NCBI GenBank assembly: GCA_947179485.1 | Contig: OX359249.1 | Span: forward strand, 46,575,415 to 46,639,414 | DNA length: 64,000 nucleotides | Source: Allacma fusca | Taxonomy: Eukaryota > Arthropoda > Collembola > Symphypleona > Sminthuridae | Reading direction: 5' to 3' | In this document: in pieces, positions 1 through 13,900 of the stretch | Numbering within the stretch: the first letter of the stretch is position 1 | Layout: each line of letters starts with the position of its first letter | Translations under genes and position numbers: made by a program | The notes under the pieces: generated by a model | The model's database searches: none | What the model saw: the letters and a program-made list of their open reading frames with translations, nothing else | Told to the model about the DNA's origin: nothing

Positions 1-3000
1 GAGACAAACTGAAGACGTGGCCTTCCTTTGACTGTCAGCTTAAGACTGTTATTACTGTATTATTAAAGTTCACGAAAAAATAAGTCCTAACTTCATAAAT
101 TGGTTCACTTTCCGCACTTATGTAAATATCCCCTCCTATACTCCACTACAGATTAACTTGAAACACTCGACTGAGCGAAGGATCGCAGCCCGTACAATGT
201 AACTACATACTGAGGAAGCTCAGCCAGAAATTCACTACTCATCATATCACAACAACATTACAAAGGACTATATCCCCTGTATACAAGTCAATGTATGTAC
301 ACACAGGCTGTATATTGTATATTCAGTCTGCACTATTGTACATACCTCCTTAGTACGTACCCTGGAATCTGGAAGTGATCACAAATCACAAGCACTAAAC
401 CAGTGCAGGCCACGTTTATTTTTTCGAGAACAGCTACCTTGCTTATTTATATGTTTTCAACAAAATAGAAAAATCAAAAAAAAAAAAGTTGCTTACATGA
501 ATAAGAATGAGCTACAACCCATACTCAGTAATTAAAATTTCAACCAATTATGTTAAAAGTATGATTCTGGTTATATGGTTATTATTATGGTTCTATTAAA
601 TATCTAACGATGACTTCAAATTTAGCAAAAAATAACATCTAGGGTTTGAAATCAAATTCTTGAATGTACATTATCCTGGGCTATTGAAAATTACAAGTTT
701 GCTGAAACTTAAAATTGGCAAAATTTTATGACAAAACTGTCCCTTTTTTGCCAATGGTATAGTACTACTATACTATACTACTGTAGTCGTACTAGTTCTG
801 AGAAGTGACAGCGATCTATGGTAGTTGAGATCTGAAATTGAAAGTAGTACTTGTGAAGTACTAGTGTCAAAATGTATAATTAATTATGAACAATTATCAT
901 CAAATTGTTAATATGGATTTAAGACAGAATTTTCTAAAGGTGATAAAAAAATTAGCCAATTATTTCGATTCGAACCAGTTACACTTTGTCACGGGAGGGG
1001 GAAAACGCGTGTTCGTTTATCAGCTAAATATGAGTAGTAATTAATGTTTTTGAACTCATTTTATGAAATGTCATGTTGGAACATTACTGGTTGTAAAATA
1101 TTTTCGCTCCAGCTTTACCGCATTGTGTATTGACAGATCCACTGGACACGAATTGCTTAAGCATGGGGCTAAACGAGGCGATTTCATTGATTGCTGTTTA
1201 TATTTGACAAATATTTTAAAATTAAAAATTGGTTTCAGTACACACAAAAATAGGTTTTTAGGGGCGCTACTTTTAGAATCACATAGCCTGAATTTGGTTG
1301 AGAAAAATCGTGAAAATTCAAAATATTTAAATGGATTTTCACATGGTAGTTCTCCATATACTGTAGGTTTGTACACTATAGTTTTCCTGGGAAGACTCGT
1401 AAATTTTTGAAATTCCTTATTTGTCCTATCTTATTTATACCTCAGAAGTACTGTAACTTTAAACAAAAATCATTATTACATGAGAATTCACGATTTTTAT
1501 GAGAGATACAAGCTGACTGGCAAGCAGCGAAGACTGATTTTCAGGACCATATTTTATACGTGTATAATTTATGAAGATTTCGTAGACCAGTCTTGTCATT
1601 GTGAGGCATATTAGATTAAACTTGTAGGAAATTAACTTATAAATTAACATAACGGTGTTGAATGATTGGGATTATTGAGTATTCTGAATTTCTACAGACA
1701 TTTTAAGACTAGATTATGAGACCTGACAAACTTGGGTCTGCCATGAGGAAGTTAAGAACTTGCACACACTGTCAAACCCGAGCCTTTATCTTTTTTTTGT
1801 ATGAACGTAATGTACTCGAGTCACATTTGAACGGTCACATGTGTATACGTAGAGAAGAGAGAACAAGATAGAGGTTTTGGTACTCGGAGGATTTTGAATC
1901 ATCGTCGACAGCTTCTACTGCCTTGCGCGAACCACTAATTGGACCATTGAGGGGGTACTAAATCTAATTGTGAGCATAATAAAGTACTTCTACAGCACAA
2001 GTACATTTGTACGGCCACTTACGTAAGTACTTACGTATGTACATGGAATGTGGGAGTGCAAAACCGTACACAACATATTGTTCAAAAATACTTTTCCAAT
2101 GTTTCGAAAGTTGTCTTCAAGATGAACATAACATGTATCATTATTACTCAAAGTACCCTTAGTCGCTAAAGGAATTTTGCGTCCTAGTTCTAGCAGTAAT
2201 TTAATTTTAAAGTTCTACGAATGACTTTTCTGTGTTCGAATAATTACATGGAATTTACCAAAAATGTAAAAGTGGTCAAATTGGAGGCTCCATATGTACT
2301 CCAGTACTTTAAGCGACGCTGCCAAAATGAACGGAGAAACTCAAGTCATTGTCTTTATTATTCGAAAATCGATTTTTAAAAAGAGCCCATTGTCAGAGCC
2401 AGAGGTCACAATTAGTTGAATTAATTTACGAAGGCACAAAAGACTACTTTTTATTCTTGCCTTGGATTTTGGTACTTTTATAAAAGTGTAGTCACTCACA
2501 AGTGGTTAGTAGTTACATACAAAAGTATTTAATTATGCGTATTTACCTGTCACGAGTTGATTGTACTTTGCACATGACACTTGTTGCGCCAATGGCGGAT
2601 TGAGTTTTAGAACGGGTTTAATTATAAAATCCGAAGAAATCTCATCTTACCCTTTATTGTTTGCCTGCAATGAGGTGTGTATGCGTGGGGTAGTCTTAAT
2701 GTTTAGTATCTCGATGTTTTATTTTTTTTCCCTAGAGGATTCCAATATGAACTGTATTCACTGTATATATGCTCACCTAAAAATTTGAGTAATCGCACGC
2801 TTGAGCTGGGAATTGTTCAGTGATGAATTATTTAATTATTCAGACACGACACAGGTAACGGGAAAGGAGAGTTTTTGATAGTTGAATGGTCTAATAATTA
2901 TCTTGAATAGTTAATATACATATATGTTATTATTATCATCTCACCGAGAACTTGTGTTGACGCAGTTCGAATTGGGAATCAGTAAGCCCTGTGGCTTAAC

Positions 3001-4645
3001 CTTGGGGAAACAGAATGTTGCGTTTGTATTTGACGAAATGTGTATTTACACTTTTCCTCACACTTTTATCTATTCGTCTGCTGTAGTAATGGGTGATTTA
3101 AAATTTTTAGATAGAATTTCCCTAATGGGGGAAGAAGAAGCCGTGTGTAGATTTATATTATTACGGAAGTTAGATGAGACACTACTTCCCCACTTCTATT
3201 CCTTTTGTTGACAAGGTCTTCTTCCAAAGCCAGCAAAGTAAGCACAAAGAGGAGCAGGTTATGGGATACGAAAGTTAATTTTTTCCTGCAATGATATGAG
3301 CATGGATTTTTTTTGTCTCCTTTACATATGTACAGTAGTGGATGGAATGGTGTGGAGAGATTTGTAGTTACGTAAGAATGCAGAAGAATATGGACATTTT
3401 ATAATATCACATGAAGTCTATACTGTGCCAATAATCACCAGATGTGAGATCAGCTTTTTTATTACTCGAAAAGAATGCAAAAATCCAGTGATCGAAGGCA
3501 ATCACATCATGGATGGTATTACAAGGTAGACCTCAAAGTTGTTTAACACCGTGGTTGACTCGCAAGTTTACATAACTATCATAGTGCAGATACTCGTCGG
3601 GCGTGGTCTGAGCCAACTGCAAGGAATTTCTGTCACAGAATAATTAGCTTTCATTATGTAGAAACGGATTTTTAATGGAAGGTTACAAATTTTCGTCAAT
3701 GGATCATGTACATTGTGATGTGCCATAGAAATAATAATACGGATATCTGGGGCTGGGATTTGAATTAAATATATAATTTACACTGACGAGGATAATGAAA
3801 GACGATAATTTATCGTTTCAATGGGAACAATCAATAATTACATTCCAGCGAAACCCGAAATTCTGATACAAGTGAACATTCTATTCAATTATTAACGACC
3901 ATAATATTATTATTTCTGGTAAGGAAAAGTAAAAAGTTTGGTCTTTATTTTTTTGTTTCACTAAAACTTAAAAACTTATTTCTTATTTTAAAACCTTTTT
4001 ATCAGAGTGAAATCAATGCTATGTTTTACGCACTATTAATAATAATAATGATTATTAAATTATTAATTTGTAATGAAGTATTAGTAGGTAATGAGAGGTT
4101 AGTAAGTGTACTTATACTTATTAGTTTACTTTTTTTTAATATTCCATGTTTCCAGTTGCCCCTGCTCTATTATAAGTAAATACTTGAATATTGGGGACTC
4201 CGCAACCTAAAAGACTCCTAGTATGCTACTATCCGTAACGCCAAAAAGGAGTCCTTAACCCTAATGCATAAAGTTACCCTTATATACATACGATATATGT
4301 ATCTCCCACTATCCGTCACCTTAACAATATCTTCCAATTGAAACGGGGAAAATAAGATGACTGACACACTGGGGTCAGCCGAATTTTATAGTTTCATATT
4401 GTGTTTACATTATGTATATTACTGGGAGAGAAAGGTTGAGGCCGTAAACGATAAATAATTTGATGGAAATAAAGGAGGAGACTGTTACGATCTGTAGAAT
4501 GTTCCTTTACTTCAAACCACTTCTCAAGATCAAAATCAGATATTGTTTCTATCTGAGGAAGTTGTTTAAGAAAGTACAATCTAAAACGTATTTCCGTAAA
4601 GAAATACAGGACAATAGTAAGATGACTGGAAAATTTGCAAATGAA
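1..4645. other. Intergenic, no recognised gene
   Basis: No exon of a known protein family was recognised on either strand. The longest open frames (for example 1063-1410 plus and 2924-3211 plus) have low-complexity composition and resemble no family known to me. The stretch is AT-rich with short homopolymer runs. The 3' UTR of the minus-strand dipeptidase should lie in its right-hand part; a TTTATT on the plus strand at 3944-3949 would read as a minus-strand AATAAA, but nothing confirms that it is used. Confidence 0.5.
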
Positions 4646-7600
4646 TCAACTACATCTGACTTCTTCCTTTGCTTCCTCCAGCGGCTCAGTGATCTGACCC
4701 ACTTCGTACAAATAGGCTGCCATTACTTTTGTCTGACATATACAAGGAAATATAAATTTGTGGTAATGGATACCGTGGTATCTTTGAGAAAATGTCAGTT
4801 TGGTAAGAACAATCAACCCGACTTACCCCTTCGATATAATTACGGATATCAATCTTTTCATTCTGTGAATGAGCACCATCATCACTTGCACCCATGGGCA
4901 AAAGCAGGACGTTCTTTTTGGTTGTTTCCTATAAAGCATCATTACTGTTAAATTGTATCCGAGAACCCCTGACCCTTAATGATAAATATGGAGGAGGATT
5001 TCAAGGAATTGAAATGAATTGGTTAAGGAAGGGTATTTAAGGACAGGAAGAAACCTGAAGGAGAAGGACTTGATTCATGTAACCTCCTTCCCGAATCATG
5101 TCTGGGAATGTATGAAAAACATATCCTACAGCCGTACGCGCTGCTTTGTAACTGGGATGGAAAGGGTTTGTGGTCCAGGCAGGAACTCCATCGTCGGCCA
5201 AATATATCTGATTAATAGCAAAAATACGAATTGGTTAACTTTATACCTGCAGGGTCAATGTCACCAGAATGGAGATAACTTCACAGGTCATGAATGGCAC
5301 CTCATTTACAGTACACATGTTGTGTCGCTTTACTAAATTCTTTATAATTTGGGTGATTTGGCATTGGCTTAATGCTTAATGGTTGTATACATTATTATTA
5401 TTAGATTGACTTCCAGTTTGAGCTGATGGGCAAGCCAGAATTATTAATTTTTACAGCTATTAATTCTTTTAATGTTTAAAATAAATATACGTAGCTTCAG
5501 ACATTCTGCAACAGTGTCCGTAAACTCAAATACCTATACTTGGAAGATGAAGGTAACAAAAAATGTAATCTTACCTTCATACTGTTCGGTGATTTGCGAG
5601 TCTCCCATTTTTCCTTAATGTACGCCATGACGACCTTCTCCACCTGATCTGGGGTCTGGTTTGGGACCAACCGTATCGAAAACTTCCCAATAACTTTTCT
5701 AGGAATCACAGTCTTGGCTCCAGGATCACTGAAGCAGCCTTGAATACCGTGAATGGAGAGGGCCGGGTACCGCCAACGGTGCATTAATGTCTTCGCCTGT
5801 ATGAATTGAAACTTTTATAAATAATCTGAACCTTGCCAATTAAAACGAAAAGCATGAAAACTTGACAACATCATCAAATATAAATTGTAAATTCTTTTCC
5901 TAACTTACTTTGCTCTGAGGGAAACGTAATTGACAAACACCAATTTCACGACGAAAATCATCTAAACTGAATTCAATGGCATCATACAGTTCCTGCTCGT
6001 CTGACGTTTCTTCCGGGACGTCATCCATAATTCCAGGAACTAGAATGTTTCCATCCTGATCAGTTAGTTGATCCAGCAACCAAATCAAATCGGCCATAGG
6101 TTCATGACTGAAATAAAAAAAAGTTTTAGAATTATGGAAAGGGCGATGTATAGTACAGCATCAAAATTCAAAATACCCATATATTATGACATAGTTAACA
6201 ATCTTACACAGCTCCCCCAAAAACACCACTGTGTAAATCCTTGATTCCTCCTTCGACTTCCAAGAAAAAATAACACAGTCCACGAAGACCGTACGTAAGA
6301 CAAGGTTTATTTTTACCCAACCAGTAATTATCGGAGATACAGACCAGGTCAACGTTCTAAAATCATTTTGGAGCATAGCTTTGATTTGATGGACAAGACA
6401 CTAAAAATGTTCAGTATAATATCTAATATCTAGTCTTATGTCATTGTTCGTCAACAAACTTACCTTCAAGAATTTATCTTTCTGGGCTTTCAAAAGATCG
6501 TCCAAACCTTCTGATCCAGATTCTTCCATTGCTTCCAGTACAAACTGTAATGGGGCATTTTGTATTCTGATCATACTTTCTACCGATATAACCCTTCATT
6601 TGAATCGTATAAATATGCTTTAAAATATTATTTAAACCTTAATGTTCACTGGAAGATCTAATTTCATTGCTTGGTAGCATTCAATAGCATGAAGCCAACC
6701 CAACACTGGACCTTTATCATCTGTGGCACCTCGTCCAAAAAGTTGACCGTGACATTCACTGAGCAGAAATGGATCTGAGTCCCATCCATCTTCCTGTATA
6801 AAAATTTTCAATCAAAGAATGGTTCTGATAAACTTAGTTTATGGTAAGTTTCACACTAACTTTTCGAGCGGGTTGAACATCAAGATGGCCGTAAATAAGC
6901 AATGTCTTTTTCCTATTGTCGAATCCAAGGGAGGCAAAGATCACTGGAGGTAAAGCCAAAACCGTTCCATCTTCAAATGTCTTAAACAATGAACAGAGCA
7001 GAAAGAAGTTAACATAAGCTTCGTAAAACGTTTATTGGAATTACTCTATGGTGGGTTGGGTAAACCAACTTTGGCCAGGTGTATTTTGTATTTATATTAT
7101 ACGCATAATTTTGGTAAAGTACACTTCTGTGTGATCTCACGTAGCGATTTTAGTGAAAGCATAAAGAGGTTAAACGTTAAATATTACAATACATTTGCAT
7201 GAGTACATCATTATTTACCTGATCACCGATTTTCCGGAGTTCGACTTCAAATCCCAATTCACGAAGTTTAGTACCAGCCCAAGTAACCATTCGAACAACT
7301 TCGGCTCGAGCTTCTGGCCATGCTGAAATTGAGCGAATGCCGACAGCCTCACGAAGAGCAGAAATGTACCTGTCCTTGTTTATGTCAATCAGTCTGAAAA
7401 AGATAATCATCTCGTTCATATGAAATGTTTTATATACCAGCACGAAAATCTCAATTTAGCACTATTGTTGCATGATCCTCCGAAGAAAACAATGCTTCCA
7501 GTTGCCCCAACTATCATATTAGTATTACAAAGAGCAATTCCCCTTGAAATATTTCTGTCGAACACTTGAGGCCAGGAGACAATACTGTAAGTGTAACCGT

Positions 7601-7946
7601 GAATGCAGTAATCCCATTATTGTCAAAGTAATTCATTTCATTTTCACACAAAAGGGGAAATTGGTAAAGTGTCATGATTTATGTTTTGGTATTCGATTAG
7701 AAGGTACTGATACTACTATATAAGGTCACCTGACACGACAATAATTACGTACAAAATAAATGTATGAATGTTTATGAAATAAACTACAATAAGTTACTGA
7801 AAAATATTTTGAAGAGGTTCTGGAAGATTCTCCGGAAGTAAGCTTGCGTCAGTTGTAGACTTTTTTTGTGAGTCAGTGGAAGCTTTTTTGGTAGCATCAG
7901 TAGTTGACTTTTTTTGTGATTCAGTGGACTTTTTAGAGTCTGCCAT
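4646..7946 (-). CDS. Cytosolic non-specific dipeptidase (CNDP, M20 metallopeptidase), 11 coding exons
   Basis: Likely a zinc dipeptidase of the CNDP2/carnosinase family that hydrolyses dipeptides in the cytosol. Exons in coding order: 7946-7798, 7393-7219, 6980-6861, 6793-6638, 6544-6464, 6356-6208, 6107-5909, 5796-5575, 5207-5055, 4928-4827, 4732-4646. Every junction is GT-AG and phases agree, giving 530 codons and a TGA stop (human CNDP2 has 475 residues). Metal and catalytic residues are visible: GHLD (His140), TDDKG (Asp173), MEESGSE (Glu207 catalytic, Glu208), ISDNYW (Asp236), DLHSG (His269), REGG (Arg456) and GAHSQNE (His488). The start is the first ATG of exon 1. Odd points are a Lys/Ser/Thr-rich N-terminal extension of about 35 residues made of a tandem duplication, and a divergent tail to exon 9 after REGG. 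A decayed second exon 9 lies in intron 8. The exon 9 donor (GTTTCT) is weak. Exon similarity is from memory of the human protein. Confidence 0.95.
5247..5370 (-). pseudogene. Decayed duplicate of dipeptidase exon 9 inside intron 8
   Basis: Between exons 8 and 9 the minus strand carries a second, degraded copy of the exon-9 region. One frame reads [20 protein letters not shown], matching the family segment usually written KPW...HPHYLAGRRAMKTVF. A shifted frame then reads [14 protein letters not shown], aligning with TREGGSIPVTLTLQ, and ends CTGCAG|GTATAA, a usable donor. The two halves are out of frame (stops TGA in the first frame; net length change of about one base modulo three). The Arg-Glu-Gly-Gly motif is destroyed, and no clean acceptor or 5' portion is visible. 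It is therefore a relic, probably of a tandem exon duplication. It keeps the ancestral VTLTLQ ending that the intact exon 9 has lost. Confidence 0.75.
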
Positions 7947-10900
7947 AATGGGTATCAGTACTAAATTTGGAAGTAAAAACGGTTCAAATTGGAATGAGTT
8001 TTATTATGTAGGTTTTTTGATTACAGCTATAGATTGGGTTTGGAAATAGGATGCTTTAAAGTGAATATTATACGCAAAAAGTTCAGTTGAAAAGTTTAAA
8101 TGTGAGCAAATAAAGCACGTCTTATTGTAATGAAAGCTTTGAAGAAACTAATCTACAGTTGTAAGAATGACAGAAAAGTCATGTAAATAGTATTATAAAT
8201 ACTAGTGACCGAACGCATAATGTATGCTACATATTTATACAAAATAATATATAGCTCTACTCCAGTAGTGAGTGTTTAAATGTAGTTGTGAAAAACTATT
8301 ATTTTAGTAAGGATATTTTGGTAAACGGATTTTCTTTTTTTGAAAATTATTCTGGACGAAAAAAAAAACAGTTTCCTATCCTTTTCCCAACCTTCAACAA
8401 AGGATTTTTACATTTCTTCGTAACCCTTGACCTGATTTCAATTATCAAAGGCTTTGTAGCGTTTGAAGATCAATATACAATTACATAAATATATTCAGCC
8501 CTTAAGTCCGGGTATAGTGAGAGATATCCTTCATTTTAAACATACTTTTTGATCTCGTAGTTACGTGGTTACGATTTACAATCCATTGCAAATATTATTT
8601 AAGGGTTTCCACAAGATGGATTTTGATAAAATTTATTAAATAATTTGAAACTGACAATGAAAATTTTGAGATTGTGCACTACAATCGAATGTGCTCTGAA
8701 ATAAGGAGTAATATGTATGTATAATAATAAACTACTCACTTTACTGACTATTCTTTCTAAATAGTGGTCTAATTTTAGATCAATTAAAATGCTTTAAAAT
8801 ACATTCCACATACTCAAGCCATTCACAAAGGTGGATGGATCTGGGGATGCAATGATTGGAAAATCATGAAAACACGGTATTTATCAAGTTATCAATATCA
8901 TATTTGGGCCGGTTTTACGTATACGGCTGTAAAATTGCTTTTAAATAAAATTAAATGCTCGTTTAAATTTCTAATCTGTTTAGGTTGACAGCACCCTGTG
9001 ACAGAAGCCAACTTCTTCGTTCATTAATGACTGCAGACATTAAATATTTTTCTGATCATTATCCATTCAAGTTAAGTTTATTCAGGAATTTCCCATCTGT
9101 ATTATACTAATACGTGCTGCGAAATTTTGCTCGATTTATACACAAATCGACAACAATTGTATAGGAACTGCCAGCGAAGCCAGTTGTAAAACCTACTTTT
9201 AGTAAAAATGAACTCATCGTATTTATTTGAATTAATATTAGCATAAACGTTGGTCAAAATCGGATCAGGTGTTTTTTAAATTACATTGTGAGGTATACTC
9301 CCTTTGCTACGCTAAGTACAATTCTTACATGATCATAAAATATTGTATATAAAAAGATGCAATTTATTGTTATGTCGCTCGCCTTTAATGGTACGAGTGG
9401 CCGTAACTATTTTCAATCTTCCATGTTAGTTTCAATATGTTCATGACAGTGACTCGTTCTTGCTAAAGTCAAGTATCCCTGGTAGATTATTTTATGATCA
9501 ATGAATTTTTCAATGAATTGATGACATGAAATTTTCACTAAAAGCAATACAATTTTCACTAAAACCGAAACAATTTATATGTGACTATGACTCCCCCCAC
9601 CCCCAAGTAAGTAACCCTGCATTTCTGCTAATTACAAAAGAGCGCTAGTAGTTACAAAAATTTAAATACTTACCCTTAACATTTTATTATTTATTTTTAC
9701 ATTACAGTAAATTAAGAAAATATATTCGGAAAATAAATACACTGGGATCTCGATGCTCTTTGTTTATGAATGTCGAGCGTACTCATTCAGATCTTTAGTT
9801 GTAAGATGTAGCGGCACGCGCTGAACTTTATTGTGTTCTGGGCACTGGAGAGTGAAAGTAAATCACGAGAAGTTTTATAAAAGCTACTGACAAACCTTGA
9901 CATATTTCCTAAGATTTTAGTTCTTAAACAGGAGCAACTGGATAATCCGAAGTGCTTGGTTTGATCTTGCCATATGTCAGCAATAATGTACTAAGAATAG
10001 CATATTAGGTGAAGCTGAAAGGTTTTTTTGCAATAAAATTTATGTGATACTTACATGAACTAAAATAAAATTATAATAACAACTTCTCCAGTCTAAATTG
10101 TACGACAACAGTTAGAGGGCAAATCGAAAAACTAGCTCATTTGGAAAAAATTATTTTGGCATGTTAATGACTTTCCTTTCAAATGTATTGACACGATCCT
10201 CCTTGTAAACCTTCGAAAGTTGCCAGAAATAATAAAAAAATATAGTGACGCCGACCAGGCGAAGAAAGCGTTTACTGTTAAAACTATGAGCATATTACTA
10301 ATAAATTTTCAACATATTTTTAATACAATTTCTAATCGCTGACTAGAAATTCAATTAAAATTGACTGGCATAGAAAGTACTAGAAATCTATTAAATATGT
10401 ATTCTAAATTAAGCTATTTAACTTTGAACTTTTATAAAAAGCTTTATTATTATTAATACGACTAGATTTATATTTATATGCTCTCAATTTTAATTAACTC
10501 CCACAAATGACCCCACTTCTCCACGTGACCTTCTAATAATTTTCACAAGTTTCAGGAAAGTCACTGACGTCCCTGATGCTCCCAGTCCCTGATGGAAAAT
10601 ATAACTCATTTCAATAATCTACCCTTAATGCCTCCATGCGACTCAACAATTCAATTGTTGAGTGCTTAAACTCAATGTTCATACTTTTTAAGGCCTCAAT
10701 CATGTAATTTGAACTGAGGTTTAAAATGATCATACTGACGAATAATTTCAGCAATTTAATACAAAATTATTATAATTTCATTGAAACAGAAAGTGTCATA
10801 TAAAAACTTTCATTGTTCAAGTTAGCCTGAACACCTGAAGCCTGAACATGAGCCTCAGGAATATCATATCATACACATATCTCCTATGCAAATACAAGAT

Positions 10901-13900
10901 ATATCAGGGAATCCCTACCACCCAATGATTTCATAATCTTTGTAAAGTAGCTCAAAACTATTCCCTACTAATAAAATTTGTCAGCCCTGTGCTTACATAT
11001 TCATATACAACAGAAATCCGTACTTGCTAGCACAACGTAATTTATTTAAAACAGGTTAGGTAACGTCTCATGCCATGAGCATGAAACTGAATCTGACTAC
11101 ATAGTATAAGTATACAGGATTTCTTTCTATGCTCATCTTACCACATTCTTCTCCACGACAATTTTTCAATCCATTATTTATTAAATAAAAAAATTTCCAC
11201 ATCTGATAACAATTGTACATACTCTCTCTCTTCATTGTAGTAAATAAATGCCTCAATGCGTTGTTCCACTGTTGACTAATACAGTACTACTATCCTCATG
11301 ACCTTATTGTTCCTTGTAATAATCTACTTACAACCTATTTATGAACATTCCAACTACTAATTTCCCTCTCACAACTCGAAATTCTCCTCAGCCTGAAATA
11401 CCATATGCACTCCTTGGATACAATACTCCCTACGTCCCTACCCATACTCCATTCCCAGTAATTCCAGAAATGTGATTGGGAATTTCAAAAAAAAGTAATT
11501 TTTCCCCCAGTAAATGTGGAGTAAAATTATTTAAAGAATGAATCCTTAGAAGAGTCGAAAGCCCGAAAAAAAATACTTTCACATTCCTCTGGAACTTGGA
11601 ATCGGAGCGTTGGAGCTCGTAATTACTATGCAAATCACCCACTAATCAGACAATCATGATTTCCTGAGTTATTCCCACGTCTCACTTCATACATGCGAAA
11701 TAAGTACACGGAGGGAAGTTGGCATAGGAAGGAATTTATTACGCCCGATTCCCATTCCTTATGACTCCCTCCCTTGTGAAGATATTCGGATTATTTAACT
11801 ATGTGTGAGCAAAATACGAGTCACACACGCCATGGATTTCTTCCAAACAGGATTTCCTCCCTACTCTGTAATAATTCCCTGATTTCATCAACGTAAATAC
11901 ATATGTAGTACTTATTACACATAGGCCTAGGTTTAAAGGACACATTTCACCCACACAAAAGGAAATGTGTGGACAGTAGACATACGAAATGAGAACCCTA
12001 TTCTGATGCCATCATACGCATGTTAGAAGAACACCCAGGGACTGGAACACCTAAAACTCTAAGCTCTGCTCCTCTCTCACTCTCAAGTCTGAGGTACAGA
12101 GTTCGTATGTGTTCGTCTGTTTTTCCCTTCCTTTGAGTTTGAGCTCGATCATCGAGCATCCTCCTCATCATCTCACACAAACTTTGAATTTCCCTTTCAA
12201 CTCCACTATACTATGCTGTGGGCCGAGGCGTAAGGGTGAGGTTTCGGACTCGCTACCAAGTTCAAATTTAAAGTCGAATTTGTTTACGTCGGAACAGACT
12301 TAAGACAAGGGTCGACACTTGTGTGTTGTGAGATTAATGTAGTTAGGAATTATCACATCCCACGAGATATATTTCCACGGATATAAATACATTACAGTTC
12401 GACAGTTACTTCCTATTACAAAAGTCTTAATTAAAATAGTTCCAGTATTTATATTTCCTACGTATAAAGGCTGCTCATGACATTGCTCTGTTTTTGTACA
12501 CTGGTGTTTGTAATGTGATTCATCCTTTGTGTCGAAATTTCGTCGGAAATCTAAGGATATATTAAAGCCAAATGGATTGTTCGGAATTTATTTAGAGTGA
12601 GATTTTTTATGCCAAAATTGTCCAAAACAGTTGCCGTGTTTGTGTGGAGATTTGATACTACTGAGTGAGTGCAGGTATATAGTCAGAACGTTTGTAGATA
12701 GATAAGGTGTGAAGGAGTTTAAATCTTATTACAAATTCCATGAGATTTGGGACTGGTGTGACTAACGATTTGGTGTAATTGTTTGACCTCCAGCGTGAAA
12801 TTGTATGCTGATGATAGAATTTCGTTAAAGGAATCAGTTGGGCTCAACAGGTATAGTCGTCTTTGAGGTTCTCAATTGTATATGATTATACTTTGATTAT
12901 GTGTGTAATTTGGTGATTTTGTAGTAATCAGGCTGAGTTAGGTACAGTTGCAGAGATGATATCAATCACTTCATTGTTGGGGAAAGATCTTTCTTGGGAA
13001 CTTCCCGGAAATTGTGTAGGATTTTGAATTGTGGGGCTATTAAAAAAGTCAGTGGAGAAACATTCCGATGGTCTCATTTGTTTTATCAGATGTGTCAGTA
13101 ATTGAGGTGGTTATGTGTGAGGTTCGTAGTTATTATTTGTGCTGGTGAAGGTATTGTTGTGAGTTTTATGCTGATTTCTTAATTGTGTTACAGTTATTAA
13201 TGTGATTCCTTTTCTTTCATTGATGAGGGGATTTAGAACTTGACAACTCCTGTGGTTTGGGAGAGCGGAAGGCTGGTACAGTACTAATTGTAGATATTGG
13301 TGGTGTAGTGTCCTCAGAAACGTTGGGTTTCGTTGTGAATTGTCTTTATGAGATTGTTCAACCTAATTCCTGATTTTGGGTGTATGTACGGCAGTAATTA
13401 TGGTCGATGTGTCAGTTATAAGGTTATTAGACGAAAATAAGTCATGACTGTCATAAGTAATATCAGCTGGGCCTTCTAATGTCATTTAAGCGTATGTTTG
13501 TTTAGGTGCTTGTAGTGTCTATGATAATCCAGTATGCATACTAGTGGCGCGATTCGTATCGGCTATGGATGTGTTTGGATGGGTAATCGGTGACAGTTGT
13601 TGGAATTAGTTGACGTGACACGCCTATAGTTCCAGTTAATTGATTTCTGATTGTTTCCTTAAGCGTTTACGTGGTTACGCACGTAGCTTTGTAGTATGTA
13701 CGAGGAAAATGTATTGACTGTGCTGGCTAATATCGTTACTTTTGTCGTGGGAAGTTTACAAGTAACAATGATATGCTAATTAAGTTCTCATTTCAGCAAC
13801 TGTTCTTATATTCACATTTGTTTTAGCCTTTTAGCACATGTTGTCGCTTGTTTGTTGAGAATGCGGACATTGATTTGATTGTGAGTGCTAGCCTCGGAGG

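Noticed and set aside
966-980. GATTCGAACC on the plus strand as a minus-strand tRNA T-loop
   Set aside because: No acceptor stem, anticodon stem or D-loop can be drawn around it.
5251-5300. [14 protein letters not shown] as the true exon 9 of the dipeptidase
   Set aside because: It lacks the REGG motif and is out of frame with its own upstream half. An intact exon with REGG and good splice phase lies at 5055-5207.
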